Positions 8,046-14,537 of a stretch of 20,069 nt of DNA are shown here, piece after piece. Within the stretch, counting starts at the first letter, position 1. Every line of letters starts with the position of its first letter. The notes below the pieces were generated by a model. That model saw nothing but the letters and a program-made list of their open reading frames with translations. It was not told where the DNA came from and did not search any database. Source of the DNA: Mxb001 sp049317345 (lineage in GTDB: Bacteria; Actinomycetota; Actinomycetes; S36-B12). The stretch covers positions 1 to 20,069 of the forward strand of contig JBMOIL010000028.1 of NCBI GenBank assembly GCA_049317345.1, written 5' to 3'. The translations under genes were made by a program, and so were the position numbers.

Positions 8046-8051
8046 AGGCTA
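8046..8051 (-). promoter_or_regulatory. Candidate leaderless -10 element of phr
   Basis: On the minus strand TAGCCT is followed by six bases (GCGAGG) and the ATG of the photolyase. GAGG directly abuts the ATG, which is too close for a normal Shine-Dalgarno. Confidence 0.5.
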
Positions 8052-8077
8052 GGGGCTGCTCGACCCTGGGGCACGCG

Positions 8078-8148
8078 GGGCAGCCCGACAGCGGGCGGCT
8101 GCGCCGCCGCGCCGGGCAGCCCGACAGCGGCGGCTGCGCCGCCGCGCC
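8078..8148. repeat. 36/35-bp GC-rich tandem repeat with hairpins
   Basis: Two head-to-tail copies at 8078-8113 and 8114-8148 differ by one G. Each begins GGGCAGCCCGACAGCGG and ends GCCGCCGCGCC; a few bases of a third copy follow. Each copy can fold: in copy 2, GCGGCGGC pairs with GCCGCCGC around TGC. The array lies between the divergent promoters of phr and ideR. Confidence 0.85.
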
Positions 8149-8171
8149 GGGCCAGATCGCGGTGCATGGGG

Positions 8172-8177
8172 TTGAAT
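8172..8177 (+). promoter_or_regulatory. Candidate leaderless -10 element of ideR
   Basis: TTGAAT, within GGGGTTGAAT, lies seven bases before the GTG at 8185. The same ten bases precede the citrate synthase start. The ATG at 8176 overlaps this element, so a transcript starting near 8185 would exclude it. Confidence 0.45.
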
Positions 8178-8184
8178 GCTGGAC

Positions 8185-8877
8185 GTGAGCGACCTCATCG
8201 ACACCACGGAGATGTACCTCCGGACGGTCTTCGAGCTCGAGGAGGAGGGCATCGTGCCCCTGCGCGCTCGCATCGCGGAGCGTCTCGGCCAGAGCGGGCC
8301 CACGGTCTCTCAGACGGTTGCGCGCATGGAGCGTGACGGCCTGCTGACCGTCGAGGGTGATCGCCACCTCGAGCTGACGCCCCGGGGTCGCGAATACGCC
8401 ACGCGCGTGATGCGCAAGCACCGCATCGCTGAGTGCCTGCTCATCGATGTCATCGGCCTGCCGATCGAAGACGTCCACACGGAGGCGTGCCGCTGGGAGC
8501 ACGTGATGTCTGACACCGTGGAGCGACGCATCTTGCAGATACTCGACAACCCGACCGAGTCGCCGTTTGGCAATCCCATTCCGGGACTGGAGGAGCTGGT
8601 GCCCGGCACCAAGCCGTCAGCGGTGCGCGGCGAGCACTGGGTGAGCCTCGATCGCGCCGCGGGCGACGACACGGTGCGTGTCACCGTGCGACGTATCGGT
8701 GAGAGCGCCCAGGTCGACCCGGAGGTGGTCGCCCTGCTTCAGCGTGCGGGAGTCGTGCCCGGTGGGGCCGTGCGCGTGCAGCGCGCAGCCACCGGAGTGC
8801 TCGTCGGGTCGGCAGGGGAGTACGTCGAGCTGCCGGGTGAGATCGCAAGCCAGGTCTCCGTCGAGCCAATCGGCTAA
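8185..8877 (+). CDS. ideR: Iron-dependent repressor IdeR/DtxR
   Basis: A metal-activated repressor of iron uptake and siderophore genes, and activator of iron storage in relatives. With the GTG at 8185 the protein has 230 residues, the length of mycobacterial IdeR. All metal ligands then fall on DtxR numbering: M10, C102, E105 and H106 for the primary site, and H79, E83 and H98 for the ancillary site. The SH3-like domain adds E173 and Q176. Cys102, rather than the Glu of MntR, points to iron. The winged helix is RIAERLGQSGPTVSQTVARM (residues 29-48). An in-frame ATG at 8176 would add three residues but overlaps the candidate -10. No IdeR box was seen near the gene. Confidence 0.93.
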   Translation: MSDLIDTTEMYLRTVFELEEEGIVPLRARIAERLGQSGPTVSQTVARMERDGLLTVEGDRHLELTPRGREYATRVMRKHRIAECLLIDVIGLPIEDVHTEACRWEHVMSDTVERRILQILDNPTESPFGNPIPGLEELVPGTKPSAVRGEHWVSLDRAAGDDTVRVTVRRIGESAQVDPEVVALLQRAGVVPGGAVRVQRAATGVLVGSAGEYVELPGEIASQVSVEPIG

Positions 8878-8882
8878 TCCGC

Positions 8883-8896
8883 TACCCCCAGGGGTA
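8883..8896. promoter_or_regulatory. Candidate operator of the CsoR-family repressor
   Basis: TACCCCCAGGGGTA has six-base arms (TACCCC/GGGGTA) around CA. G/C-tract palindromes of this form are the operators of CsoR and CstR repressors. It lies about 90 bases before the repressor start and just after the ideR stop, which suggests autoregulation. Confidence 0.65.
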
Positions 8897-8988
8897 TCCT
8901 TGGGAGAGTGCCTCCCGCCGGGTGGCCGTAACCGACAGGGGCGGCTCCGCTCATCTGCCGGTCCCCACCCGAAGGTGCAGGTGAGCAC

Positions 8989-9267
8989 ATGGCCCCCATC
9001 ACGATGGACGACGTCTGCCGGCGCGAGGTGGTCACCCGCCTCAAGCGCGTGCAGGGCCAGGTCGCGGGCATCATCTCCATGATCGAGGACGGCCGTGACT
9101 GCGGTGAGGTCGTGACCCAGCTCGCTGCGGTGTCACGCGCTCTCGACCGGGCCGGCTTCAAGGTCGTGGCCAACGGCCTGCAGCAGTGCGCCGCGGCCGA
9201 GGGTCGTGGCGAGACGCCGCCGATGAGCGCGGAGCAACTCGAGAAGCTCTTCCTCGCCCTCGCCTGA
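8989..9267 (+). CDS. CsoR/RcnR-family repressor lacking the metal-site histidine
   Basis: A 92-residue all-helical repressor of the DUF156 family, shown by VVTRLKRVQGQVAGIISMIEDGRDC and the following helix. Copper-sensing CsoR uses Cys-His-Cys with spacings of 25 and 4 residues. Here C38 and C67 keep the exact 29-residue distance, but the position 25 after C38 is G63. The thiol pair without His is the pattern of the persulfide sensor CstR, so this is more likely a sulfur-species sensor than a Cu(I) sensor; that is inference. There is an extra C10. The start is supported by AGGTGA five bases before the ATG. The nearest downstream gene is an unrelated reductase 124 bases away, so its target genes are probably elsewhere. 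Confidence 0.88.
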   Translation: MAPITMDDVCRREVVTRLKRVQGQVAGIISMIEDGRDCGEVVTQLAAVSRALDRAGFKVVANGLQQCAAAEGRGETPPMSAEQLEKLFLALA

Positions 9268-9378
9268 TACCCCCCGTGCCGACTGCGCAGTAGCGGACGC
9301 CTCCTGGCCCCGAAATCCCTCCGTAAGTGCGCACTCGTGCTGATGGGGTTTCCCCGCCCTGGCGTGACTTGCCCTCAC

Positions 9379-9384
9379 TAGGCT
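9379..9384 (+). promoter_or_regulatory. Candidate leaderless -10 element of the SDR gene
   Basis: TAGGCT is followed by seven bases (GGCCGAC) and the ATG at 9392. No Shine-Dalgarno fits the start. The remainder of the 124-base gap after the CsoR-family gene shows nothing recognisable. Confidence 0.5.
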
Positions 9385-9391
9385 GGCCGAC

Positions 9392-10198
9392 ATGGCTCCC
9401 CCGCGCAGACCCGACGCACTCGACTCCCTCGCCCCCGGTTCACTTGTTGGTCGTACGGCGCTCGTCACGGGCGGTGGCACCGGCATCGGTCGCGCGACCG
9501 CGGAGCTGCTCGCGCGGCTCGGTGCTCGCGTGGCGGTCACCGGTCGTCGCGAGGAGCCGCTGGCCGAGGCTGTCGCCGCGATCGAGGCGGCCGGTGGTTC
9601 GGCATCGGCGTACCCCTGTGACATCCGCGAGCCTGAGAATGTCGATGCCCTGATCGACGCCGTGCTCGGCGACATGGAGCGCATCGACCTGCTGGTCAAC
9701 AACGCCGGAGGGCAGTTTGTCTCGCGCGCGGAGGACATCTCCTACAACGGCTTCCGCGCGGTGGAGCGACTCAATCTGGACGCCACCTGGTATGTCTCTA
9801 CCCAGGTAGCCAAGCGCTCGATGCTGCCCGCGGGCTACGGCAAGATCGCCAGCGTCACCATGACGTTGACCCCGCACCGCGGCATCGTCGGCATGTCGCA
9901 CTCGTCAGCGGCCCGCGCGGGTGTCGAAAGCCTCACGGCGACCTGGGCCCAGGAGTGGAGCTCGCGCGGTGTGCGCACCATCGCCGTCGCACCCGGAATC
10001 GTGCACACCGAGGCCTGGGAGCGCTACGGCCTCGATCCCGAGCAGGTCGCCCAGGTGATTCCCGCCAAGCGCCTGCAGTCCGTGGACGACGTCGCTGCGG
10101 TGATCGGCTTCTGGATGAGTCCCGCGGGCGACTACATCACCGGCATCACCCTGGTGGCCGACGGCGGAATGAACCTCGCCGGCCCCGCGCTCTACTGA
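9392..10198 (+). CDS. Short-chain dehydrogenase, PECR-like (trans-2-enoyl-CoA reductase type)
   Basis: A 268-residue Rossmann-fold reductase. The cofactor motif GGGTGIGRA follows ALVT at about residues 26-35; R-R after the second strand suggests NADP(H). NNAGGQF is the central SDR motif. The usual YxxxK is absent: the site reads HSSAARAGVESL, matching the HSGAARAG of peroxisomal trans-2-enoyl-CoA reductase (PECR). IPAKRL and the late YITG...VADGG also fit that group. The likely role is NADPH-dependent reduction of an enoyl-CoA or dienoyl-CoA; the substrate is not proven. The gene is convergent with the operon on its right, with only four bases between the stops. Confidence 0.85.
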   Translation: MAPPRRPDALDSLAPGSLVGRTALVTGGGTGIGRATAELLARLGARVAVTGRREEPLAEAVAAIEAAGGSASAYPCDIREPENVDALIDAVLGDMERIDLLVNNAGGQFVSRAEDISYNGFRAVERLNLDATWYVSTQVAKRSMLPAGYGKIASVTMTLTPHRGIVGMSHSSAARAGVESLTATWAQEWSSRGVRTIAVAPGIVHTEAWERYGLDPEQVAQVIPAKRLQSVDDVAAVIGFWMSPAGDYITGITLVADGGMNLAGPALY

Positions 10199-10202
10199 CG
10201 CG

Positions 10203-10577
10203 TCAGGCGGGGTTGAGGTTGGCGATCGCGATGATCTGCCAGCCGGAAGCGCCGTTGCGCCACACGGTCAGGCGCGGCGCGGGCTTGGTGGACAGGCGTG
10301 AGCCGTCGATGGTCTCCTCGACCGACAGCCAATGCGTGGCCACGAGGGTGTCCCCGCCGCGGGTCGTAGTGAAGTCGGTGAGCGAGTAGGTGCCCAGGTC
10401 CAGTGCCTTGAGCATCTCGGTCTCGGCGGCCTTGTCGCGCGGGCCGTCGGTGTGCGCCGACTGGAAGTCCGCGGCCAGGATCGCGTCAACGGCGGCCCAG
10501 TCCTTAGCGGCAACAGCGGCGACGAATTCGCGGTAGAGGGTCTCGCCGTCGGCGTTCGGATCCTGCATTGCGCTCAT
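10203..10577 (-). CDS. NTF2-fold protein (DUF4440/SnoaL-like)
   Basis: A 124-residue cytoplasmic protein. The opening helix (LYREFVAAVAAKDWAAVDAILAADF), a middle strand region and the ending LTVWRNGASGWQIIAIANLNPA are the pattern of the NTF2-like DUF4440 family, which includes enzymes and binding proteins of varied function. No specific activity can be assigned. The ATG at 10577 has a good Shine-Dalgarno (GGCAGGAG). The gene lies 45 bases after the methyltransferase stop on the same strand and is probably the last gene of that operon, so a link to fatty acid modification is possible but only by position. Confidence 0.8.
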   Translation of the reverse strand: MSAMQDPNADGETLYREFVAAVAAKDWAAVDAILAADFQSAHTDGPRDKAAETEMLKALDLGTYSLTDFTTTRGGDTLVATHWLSVEETIDGSRLSTKPAPRLTVWRNGASGWQIIAIANLNPA

Positions 10578-10622
10578 GTCGACTCCTGCCTTGATGCCGG
10601 ACGCTCCGGGAGCCGGACCGTA

Positions 10623-11885
10623 TCAGCCTTCGGGGGCGGCGAGGGACCAGGTCTCACCCGAAACTCGCAGCGGGATGCCGGACTTGCCGCGCTCACCGAC
10701 CTTGACGCCGAGGACCTGGTGCAGCTGGATCGTGTTGATGTCGAAGCCGAGGCGCGAGGCGGCCATGTAGAGGCGCCAGACGCGCGCCGTGGGCAGGCCG
10801 GCCTCGGCCACGCAGGCGTCCCAATTGCGCTCGAGGTTCTCGCACCAGTGCTTGAGTGTCAGGGCGTAATGCTCGCGGAGGTTCTCCTCGTGGCGGATCT
10901 CGAATCCGGCCTCGTTCATGTCGGTGATGATCGGTCCGGGAGGGGTGAGCTCGCCGTCGGGGAAGACGTATCGGTTGATGAAGCTGCGCTTATAGAGCGC
11001 GGGCCACTTGCCGTCCGGCCGGGTGATGCAGTGGTTGAGCAGTCTCCCCTCTGGCCTGAGCTTTCCGTAGAGGAGGGAGAAGTAGGAGGGGTAGTTGGCT
11101 CGGCCGATGTGCTCGGTGAGCCCGATCGAGGAGATCGCGTCGAAGCCGGTCTCCTTGACATCGCGGTAGTCGCTGAAGCGGATCTTGGCCTGGTTCTCCA
11201 GGCCGGCATCCTCGATGGCCTGCTGGCCCCACTCCGCCTGCTGCTGAGACAGGGTCACGCCGATGGCGGATACGCCGTAGTTCTTGACGGCATGCAGCAC
11301 CATGCCGCCCCAGCCGCAGCCGACATCGAGTAGGCGCATGCCGGGCTGGAGGTTGAGCTTGCGGCACACGAGGTCGAACTTCTCCTCCTGCGCGAGCTCG
11401 AGCGACGCCTCGGCGTTGGGGAAGACGGCGCAGGTGTAGGCCATCGACGGGCCGAGCACCATCGAATAGAAGGTGTTGCTCACGTCGTAGTGGTGATGGA
11501 TCGCCTCGGCGTCGCGCCGCTTGGAGTGACGGCGGCCTCCGAGGGCCCGCTCCTGCGCCGGAGGCTCGGGGCGCACGAGTGCCTCGCGAGCGAATCGCTT
11601 GACCAGGCGTGCGCGGTCCACGACGGACACGTGGTCCAGGGGCATGGGGTAGAGGCGGTTGAGCGCTTCGTAGACGTCGCCGTGGATCTCCAGGTCACCG
11701 GTGACGTAGGCGCGCGCAAGGCCGAGCTGATTGGGCGAGGCTGCGATGAAATGGACACCGCGCGGGCTGGTGATCTCCACGACCACCTCGGCGCCGATGA
11801 GTCCGGTGCTCGAGCCGTCGTATGCCTTGAAGCCGACTCGGCGTTCGGCCGGCACCACGGTGGCGAAGGCGGTGGCGAGGTCCAT
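10623..11885 (-). CDS. tmsB: SAM-dependent methyltransferase, CFA-synthase family (TmsB/BfaB-like)
   Basis: A 420-residue enzyme of the cyclopropane fatty acid synthase family. HYDVSNTFY (residues 132-140), the SAM-binding LLDVGCGWGG (185-194), TEHIG (257-261) and NHCITRP (284-290) are diagnostic. Family members add a methylene or methyl from S-adenosylmethionine to the double bond of a phospholipid acyl chain. The adjacent DHCR24-like flavoprotein, 28 bases upstream in the same operon, is the arrangement of the genes for 10-methylstearic (tuberculostearic) acid, so methylation rather than cyclopropanation is inferred. The ATG at 11885 has a strong GGGAGGA. The symbol rests on this context; UfaA1-type naming is an alternative. 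Confidence 0.87.
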   Translation of the reverse strand: MDLATAFATVVPAERRVGFKAYDGSSTGLIGAEVVVEITSPRGVHFIAASPNQLGLARAYVTGDLEIHGDVYEALNRLYPMPLDHVSVVDRARLVKRFAREALVRPEPPAQERALGGRRHSKRRDAEAIHHHYDVSNTFYSMVLGPSMAYTCAVFPNAEASLELAQEEKFDLVCRKLNLQPGMRLLDVGCGWGGMVLHAVKNYGVSAIGVTLSQQQAEWGQQAIEDAGLENQAKIRFSDYRDVKETGFDAISSIGLTEHIGRANYPSYFSLLYGKLRPEGRLLNHCITRPDGKWPALYKRSFINRYVFPDGELTPPGPIITDMNEAGFEIRHEENLREHYALTLKHWCENLERNWDACVAEAGLPTARVWRLYMAASRLGFDINTIQLHQVLGVKVGERGKSGIPLRVSGETWSLAAPEG

Positions 11886-11913
11886 GCTTCCTCCCGAGAG
11901 TCATGCTGTGTGC

Positions 11914-13356
11914 CTAGCGGCGGCGCACGACCTTGTCGTAGAGGTCGAGGAGCCGCGATGCGGGATCGTAGACCCCCTTGAGCCGCTGGTAGTCCCCACC
12001 TCCGTAGATGCTCCAAAATTCCTCAGGGGAGTAGTACGCCGAGGAATACAGGGATTTCCGCCCCTCGAGCTCGGTGACCGTGGCCTCGATCCGCCGGTTG
12101 ACCCGGCCCTCGGCGGGGTCCACCCCCGGCGGCAGGGGCACGGTGGACCAGAAGCCGACGTTGACATAGGTGACCTGCGGGTCGAATTCGTAGAGCGGCC
12201 AGCGTGCGGCCGGGTCGCGCTGCCGAAGCGGGCAGACCCAGATCGGCTCGATGCCGACCTCGCGGTGGAAGAAGTCGAGGAAGTCCGCGAGGCGATCGAT
12301 GGGCACCTCGATGTCCTGCACGACCTCTTCACGCGCGGGACGGCGGCGGATGCGCGCGGCCTTGGTGGAGAACTTCGTGCGCCGGTCCCACTTGATGATC
12401 TTCCAGTAGACGTCACTGCGCAGTTTGCCCTTGGGCCAGAAGCGTCGGATGAGCGGCTTCTGCGTGCCGAATGCACGCGAACACCAGAACCAGTCGGTGT
12501 CCCAGCGCCAGATGTAGTCGTGAATGGTGAGCAGATCCTCGCGCTTGCGCTGGATCGAGCGGTAGTAGATGTCCATGCCGGTGTAGTCGCTCGGCTGCTG
12601 CCCGCCAGCGTCGTCGGTCATGCGACCGAGCGTGAGGTATTGCTCCGAGGAGGAGAAGACGGTGCCATCGAGAAAATCGACGGACTCACCCGCCCATTCG
12701 TGGGTCTCCACAATGTGCGCCATCGCCTCGGCCATGGCCTGTGCGGTGAGGAAGGGGATGTGGCGTAGGCGCACGAAGGGCTTGACCGGCTCGAGCTCGA
12801 TCTTCAGGCGCAGGGCGTAGCCGAGCGTGCCGTAGGAATTGGGGAATCCGTAGTAGAGGTCGCGGTGCGGATCGTCGTCGCGTCCGCTCACCGTGTGGAT
12901 CTGGCCGTCGCCGGTGAGGACGTCCATCTCAATGACCGACTCGTGCGGCAGGCCCCAGGCGAAGCTCGTGCTCTCGATCCCGAGCCCGGTGACGGCACCG
13001 CCGAGCGTGATCGTCTTCAGCTGCGGCACGCACAGCGGCATGAGCCCGTGGGGGAGTGTGGCCTCGACGAGGTGCTCGTACGTCGTCATCCCCTGCACCT
13101 CAGCGGTGCGACTGACGGGGTCGACATCGAGGACGCCGTCGAAGTCGACGACGTCGAGACCGGGGACCGTGGAGTCCGCGCGCTGCCGGAAGAGGTTGGA
13201 AGTGCGCTTCGCGAGACGCACGGGTGCGCCGGCGGGGATCGCGTCGTACTGCGCGCGCAGTCGCGCGACCCGGGCGTTGTACGTCGCGCGCCAGGGCGGC
13301 GAGTCCGATCGCTCTGCTGACCCGCCGGGCGCGGCCGTCTCCGGGGTGGCCGACAT
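11914..13356 (-). CDS. tmsA: FAD-binding oxidoreductase, DHCR24-like (TmsA/BfaA-like)
   Basis: A 480-residue flavoprotein of the vanillyl-alcohol-oxidase fold. The FAD-binding half spans roughly residues 42-190 and includes VQGMTTYEHLVEATLPHGLMP and TITLGGAVTGLGIES (115-129), close to the plant DIMINUTO/animal DHCR24 reductases. In actinobacteria such a protein next to a CFA-like methyltransferase reduces the 10-methylene chain to the 10-methyl fatty acid, probably with NADPH. The first 25 residues are Ala/Pro/Ser-rich and poorly conserved in appearance. The ATG at 13356 has no Shine-Dalgarno; TACCTT lies seven bases before it. It is the first gene of the leftward operon and diverges from a membrane protein gene 34 bases away. 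Confidence 0.87.
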   Translation of the reverse strand: MSATPETAAPGGSAERSDSPPWRATYNARVARLRAQYDAIPAGAPVRLAKRTSNLFRQRADSTVPGLDVVDFDGVLDVDPVSRTAEVQGMTTYEHLVEATLPHGLMPLCVPQLKTITLGGAVTGLGIESTSFAWGLPHESVIEMDVLTGDGQIHTVSGRDDDPHRDLYYGFPNSYGTLGYALRLKIELEPVKPFVRLRHIPFLTAQAMAEAMAHIVETHEWAGESVDFLDGTVFSSSEQYLTLGRMTDDAGGQQPSDYTGMDIYYRSIQRKREDLLTIHDYIWRWDTDWFWCSRAFGTQKPLIRRFWPKGKLRSDVYWKIIKWDRRTKFSTKAARIRRRPAREEVVQDIEVPIDRLADFLDFFHREVGIEPIWVCPLRQRDPAARWPLYEFDPQVTYVNVGFWSTVPLPPGVDPAEGRVNRRIEATVTELEGRKSLYSSAYYSPEEFWSIYGGGDYQRLKGVYDPASRLLDLYDKVVRRR

Positions 13357-13363
13357 GCGAGCA

Positions 13364-13369
13364 AAGGTA
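13364..13369 (-). promoter_or_regulatory. Candidate leaderless -10 element of the FAD oxidoreductase
   Basis: On the minus strand TACCTT is followed by seven bases (TGCTCGC) and the ATG at 13356. GTGACC lies 15 bases further upstream as a poor -35. The element lies within the 34 bases between the two divergent start codons. Confidence 0.45.
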
Positions 13370-13390
13370 GTCGTAGCCCAGGATGGTCAC

Positions 13391-14008
13391 GTGAGCCAGG
13401 AGGTATTGGAGACCGGTCAGGAGTCCCCCAGGCGAGGGGTGCCCACCTGGGTGGTGTGGACCGTCGGGATCGCCGCGCTGGTTCTCCTCACGGCCGCCAA
13501 CGTGGCGGTCGCTGCGGAGCTGGGCATCCGCTCGGCTGAGGCAGACAACCTCGTCTCGACCGTCGAGCAGTCAGAGGCTGCGATGAAGGCCACCCAGGCG
13601 GAGTTCGACGAGGTGCTGTCGGCGTATGACACGGAGAACCTCACCGACGAGGAGCGCGAGCAGTTGCGCGCCGATCTCTCCGACGTGGCTCAGCGCGGGG
13701 GTGTAGCGATCGCCGACGCCGGCGGATTCGTTGCGGGTCTACTCATCATGCCCTGGCATACGCAGCTGCTGGACGCGCAGGAGGCCTACCTCGCGCACAA
13801 CCAGGCGTGGGTGGACTACATGGCTGCCGCTGCTGAGGATCCGGCCGAGTGGTTCCGCCCGCAGCCCGCGGTCAACGACACGTTTGCGGAGGCCAAGGAC
13901 CCGCTGATCGCCGCCGTACCTCTCTTCGATCCGTTGAGCACCCTGGAGCGCATCGAACTGATCTACTTCACCGGCAGTGGTGACGCAGGCGACGGCCAGG
14001 CCGCCTGA
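13391..14008 (+). CDS. Single-pass membrane protein of unknown function
   Basis: A 205-residue protein I do not recognise. After a short hydrophilic start there is one hydrophobic segment (about residues 18-40, VPTWVVWTVGIAALVLLT...), then a charged stretch rich in Glu, Gln and Asp (about 45-100) that may form a coiled coil. Next comes a second, weaker hydrophobic patch (GGFVAGLLIMPWHTQLL). It ends in an acidic/Gly tail. An outside-facing domain anchored by one helix is likely. The GTG at 13391 puts the helix near the N-terminus; an in-frame ATG at 13355 would overlap the start codon of the divergent oxidoreductase. AGGA about eight bases upstream could be the Shine-Dalgarno. Its head-to-head position hints at a role linked to the methyl fatty acid genes, unproven. 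Confidence 0.72.
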   Translation: MSQEVLETGQESPRRGVPTWVVWTVGIAALVLLTAANVAVAAELGIRSAEADNLVSTVEQSEAAMKATQAEFDEVLSAYDTENLTDEEREQLRADLSDVAQRGGVAIADAGGFVAGLLIMPWHTQLLDAQEAYLAHNQAWVDYMAAAAEDPAEWFRPQPAVNDTFAEAKDPLIAAVPLFDPLSTLERIELIYFTGSGDAGDGQAA

Positions 14009-14011
14009 GCG

Positions 14012-14149
14012 TCAGGCGCAGAGGGTGGCGAGGAACGCGATGTCGGGATCGTCTTCGACCGCGCGGAAGACGGGGGTCGTCGGCAGCAGGCCAGGCATAG
14101 CTGCGAAGCGCACGGCGATCGTGAGGAACTGCGTCCACTCGCGCGTGTC
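14012..14149 (-). pseudogene. Coding-looking fragment in frame after the VOC stop
   Basis: Directly after the TGA of the VOC gene the same frame continues for 45 codons to a second TGA at 14012-14014. It reads DTREWTQFLTIAVRF, then AAMPGLLPTTPVF, and ends IAFLATLCA. Nearly all third positions are G or C, as in real genes here. VOC proteins normally end where the first stop lies, so this is more likely the C-terminal remnant of another gene than an extension. I do not recognise the family. A short separate gene from an internal GTG or ATG is possible. Confidence 0.4.
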
Positions 14150-14521
14150 TCAGGGGCGGCGCTCCTGCACGATGCAGAAGACGTTGCCCTCGGGGTCCTC
14201 GAGCCGGATCCACCCCGTGCCCACCTCGACGACGGGCGTGTCATCGATCCGTTTCGCACCCCACTCGACCGCGCGTGCGGCCGCCGCCTCGATGTCGGGC
14301 TCGTGTACGTCGATGTGAATCCGCGGCTTGGCCGTCACCGGCTCCGGCACACGCTGGATCACCAGGCGCGGCCCGCGGCCGGCAGGATCGACGAGCGACC
14401 AGTAGATGCGATCGGGTGCGTCGAAGCGCCCCTCATCCTCCACGTCGTAGCCGAGCACCGCCGACCAGAAGGCGATCATGCCGGGGGCGTCGTTGACGTC
14501 GAGTGCGATCTCGATATGCAT
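14150..14521 (-). CDS. VOC-superfamily protein (glyoxalase/bleomycin-resistance fold)
   Basis: A 123-residue protein of two beta-alpha-beta-beta-beta units. IEIALDVNDAPGMIAFWSAVLGYDV opens the first unit; PRIHIDVHEPDIEAAAARAVEWGAKR opens the second, and it closes with GWIRLEDPEGNVFCIVQE. His-4 or His-2-type positions (MHIEIALDV, IHIDVH) and the Glu in DPEGN could bind a metal, but the family is too varied to assign a substrate. The ATG at 14521 lies six bases downstream of TAGCCT, without a good Shine-Dalgarno. It diverges from the isochorismatase-like gene, with only 23 bases between the start codons. Confidence 0.85.
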   Translation of the reverse strand: MHIEIALDVNDAPGMIAFWSAVLGYDVEDEGRFDAPDRIYWSLVDPAGRGPRLVIQRVPEPVTAKPRIHIDVHEPDIEAAAARAVEWGAKRIDDTPVVEVGTGWIRLEDPEGNVFCIVQERRP

Positions 14522-14527
14522 TCCCGG

Positions 14528-14537
14528 AGGCTAGCCT
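14528..14537. promoter_or_regulatory. Shared palindromic -10 of two divergent leaderless genes
   Basis: AGGCTAGCCT is a perfect 10-base palindrome. Read rightwards, TAGCCT (14532-14537) stands seven bases before the ATG at 14545. Read leftwards, TAGCCT (14533-14528) stands six bases before the ATG at 14521. Both starts lack a spaced Shine-Dalgarno. Confidence 0.55.

Noticed and set aside
8052..8184. IdeR box controlling ideR or phr
   Set aside because: No match to the TTAGGTTAGSCTWACCTWA-type palindrome was found in the intergenic region.
8901..8988. Riboswitch in the leader of the CsoR-family gene
   Set aside because: CGGGTGG and CCACCCG could pair at long range, but I see no conserved core of any riboswitch class I know.
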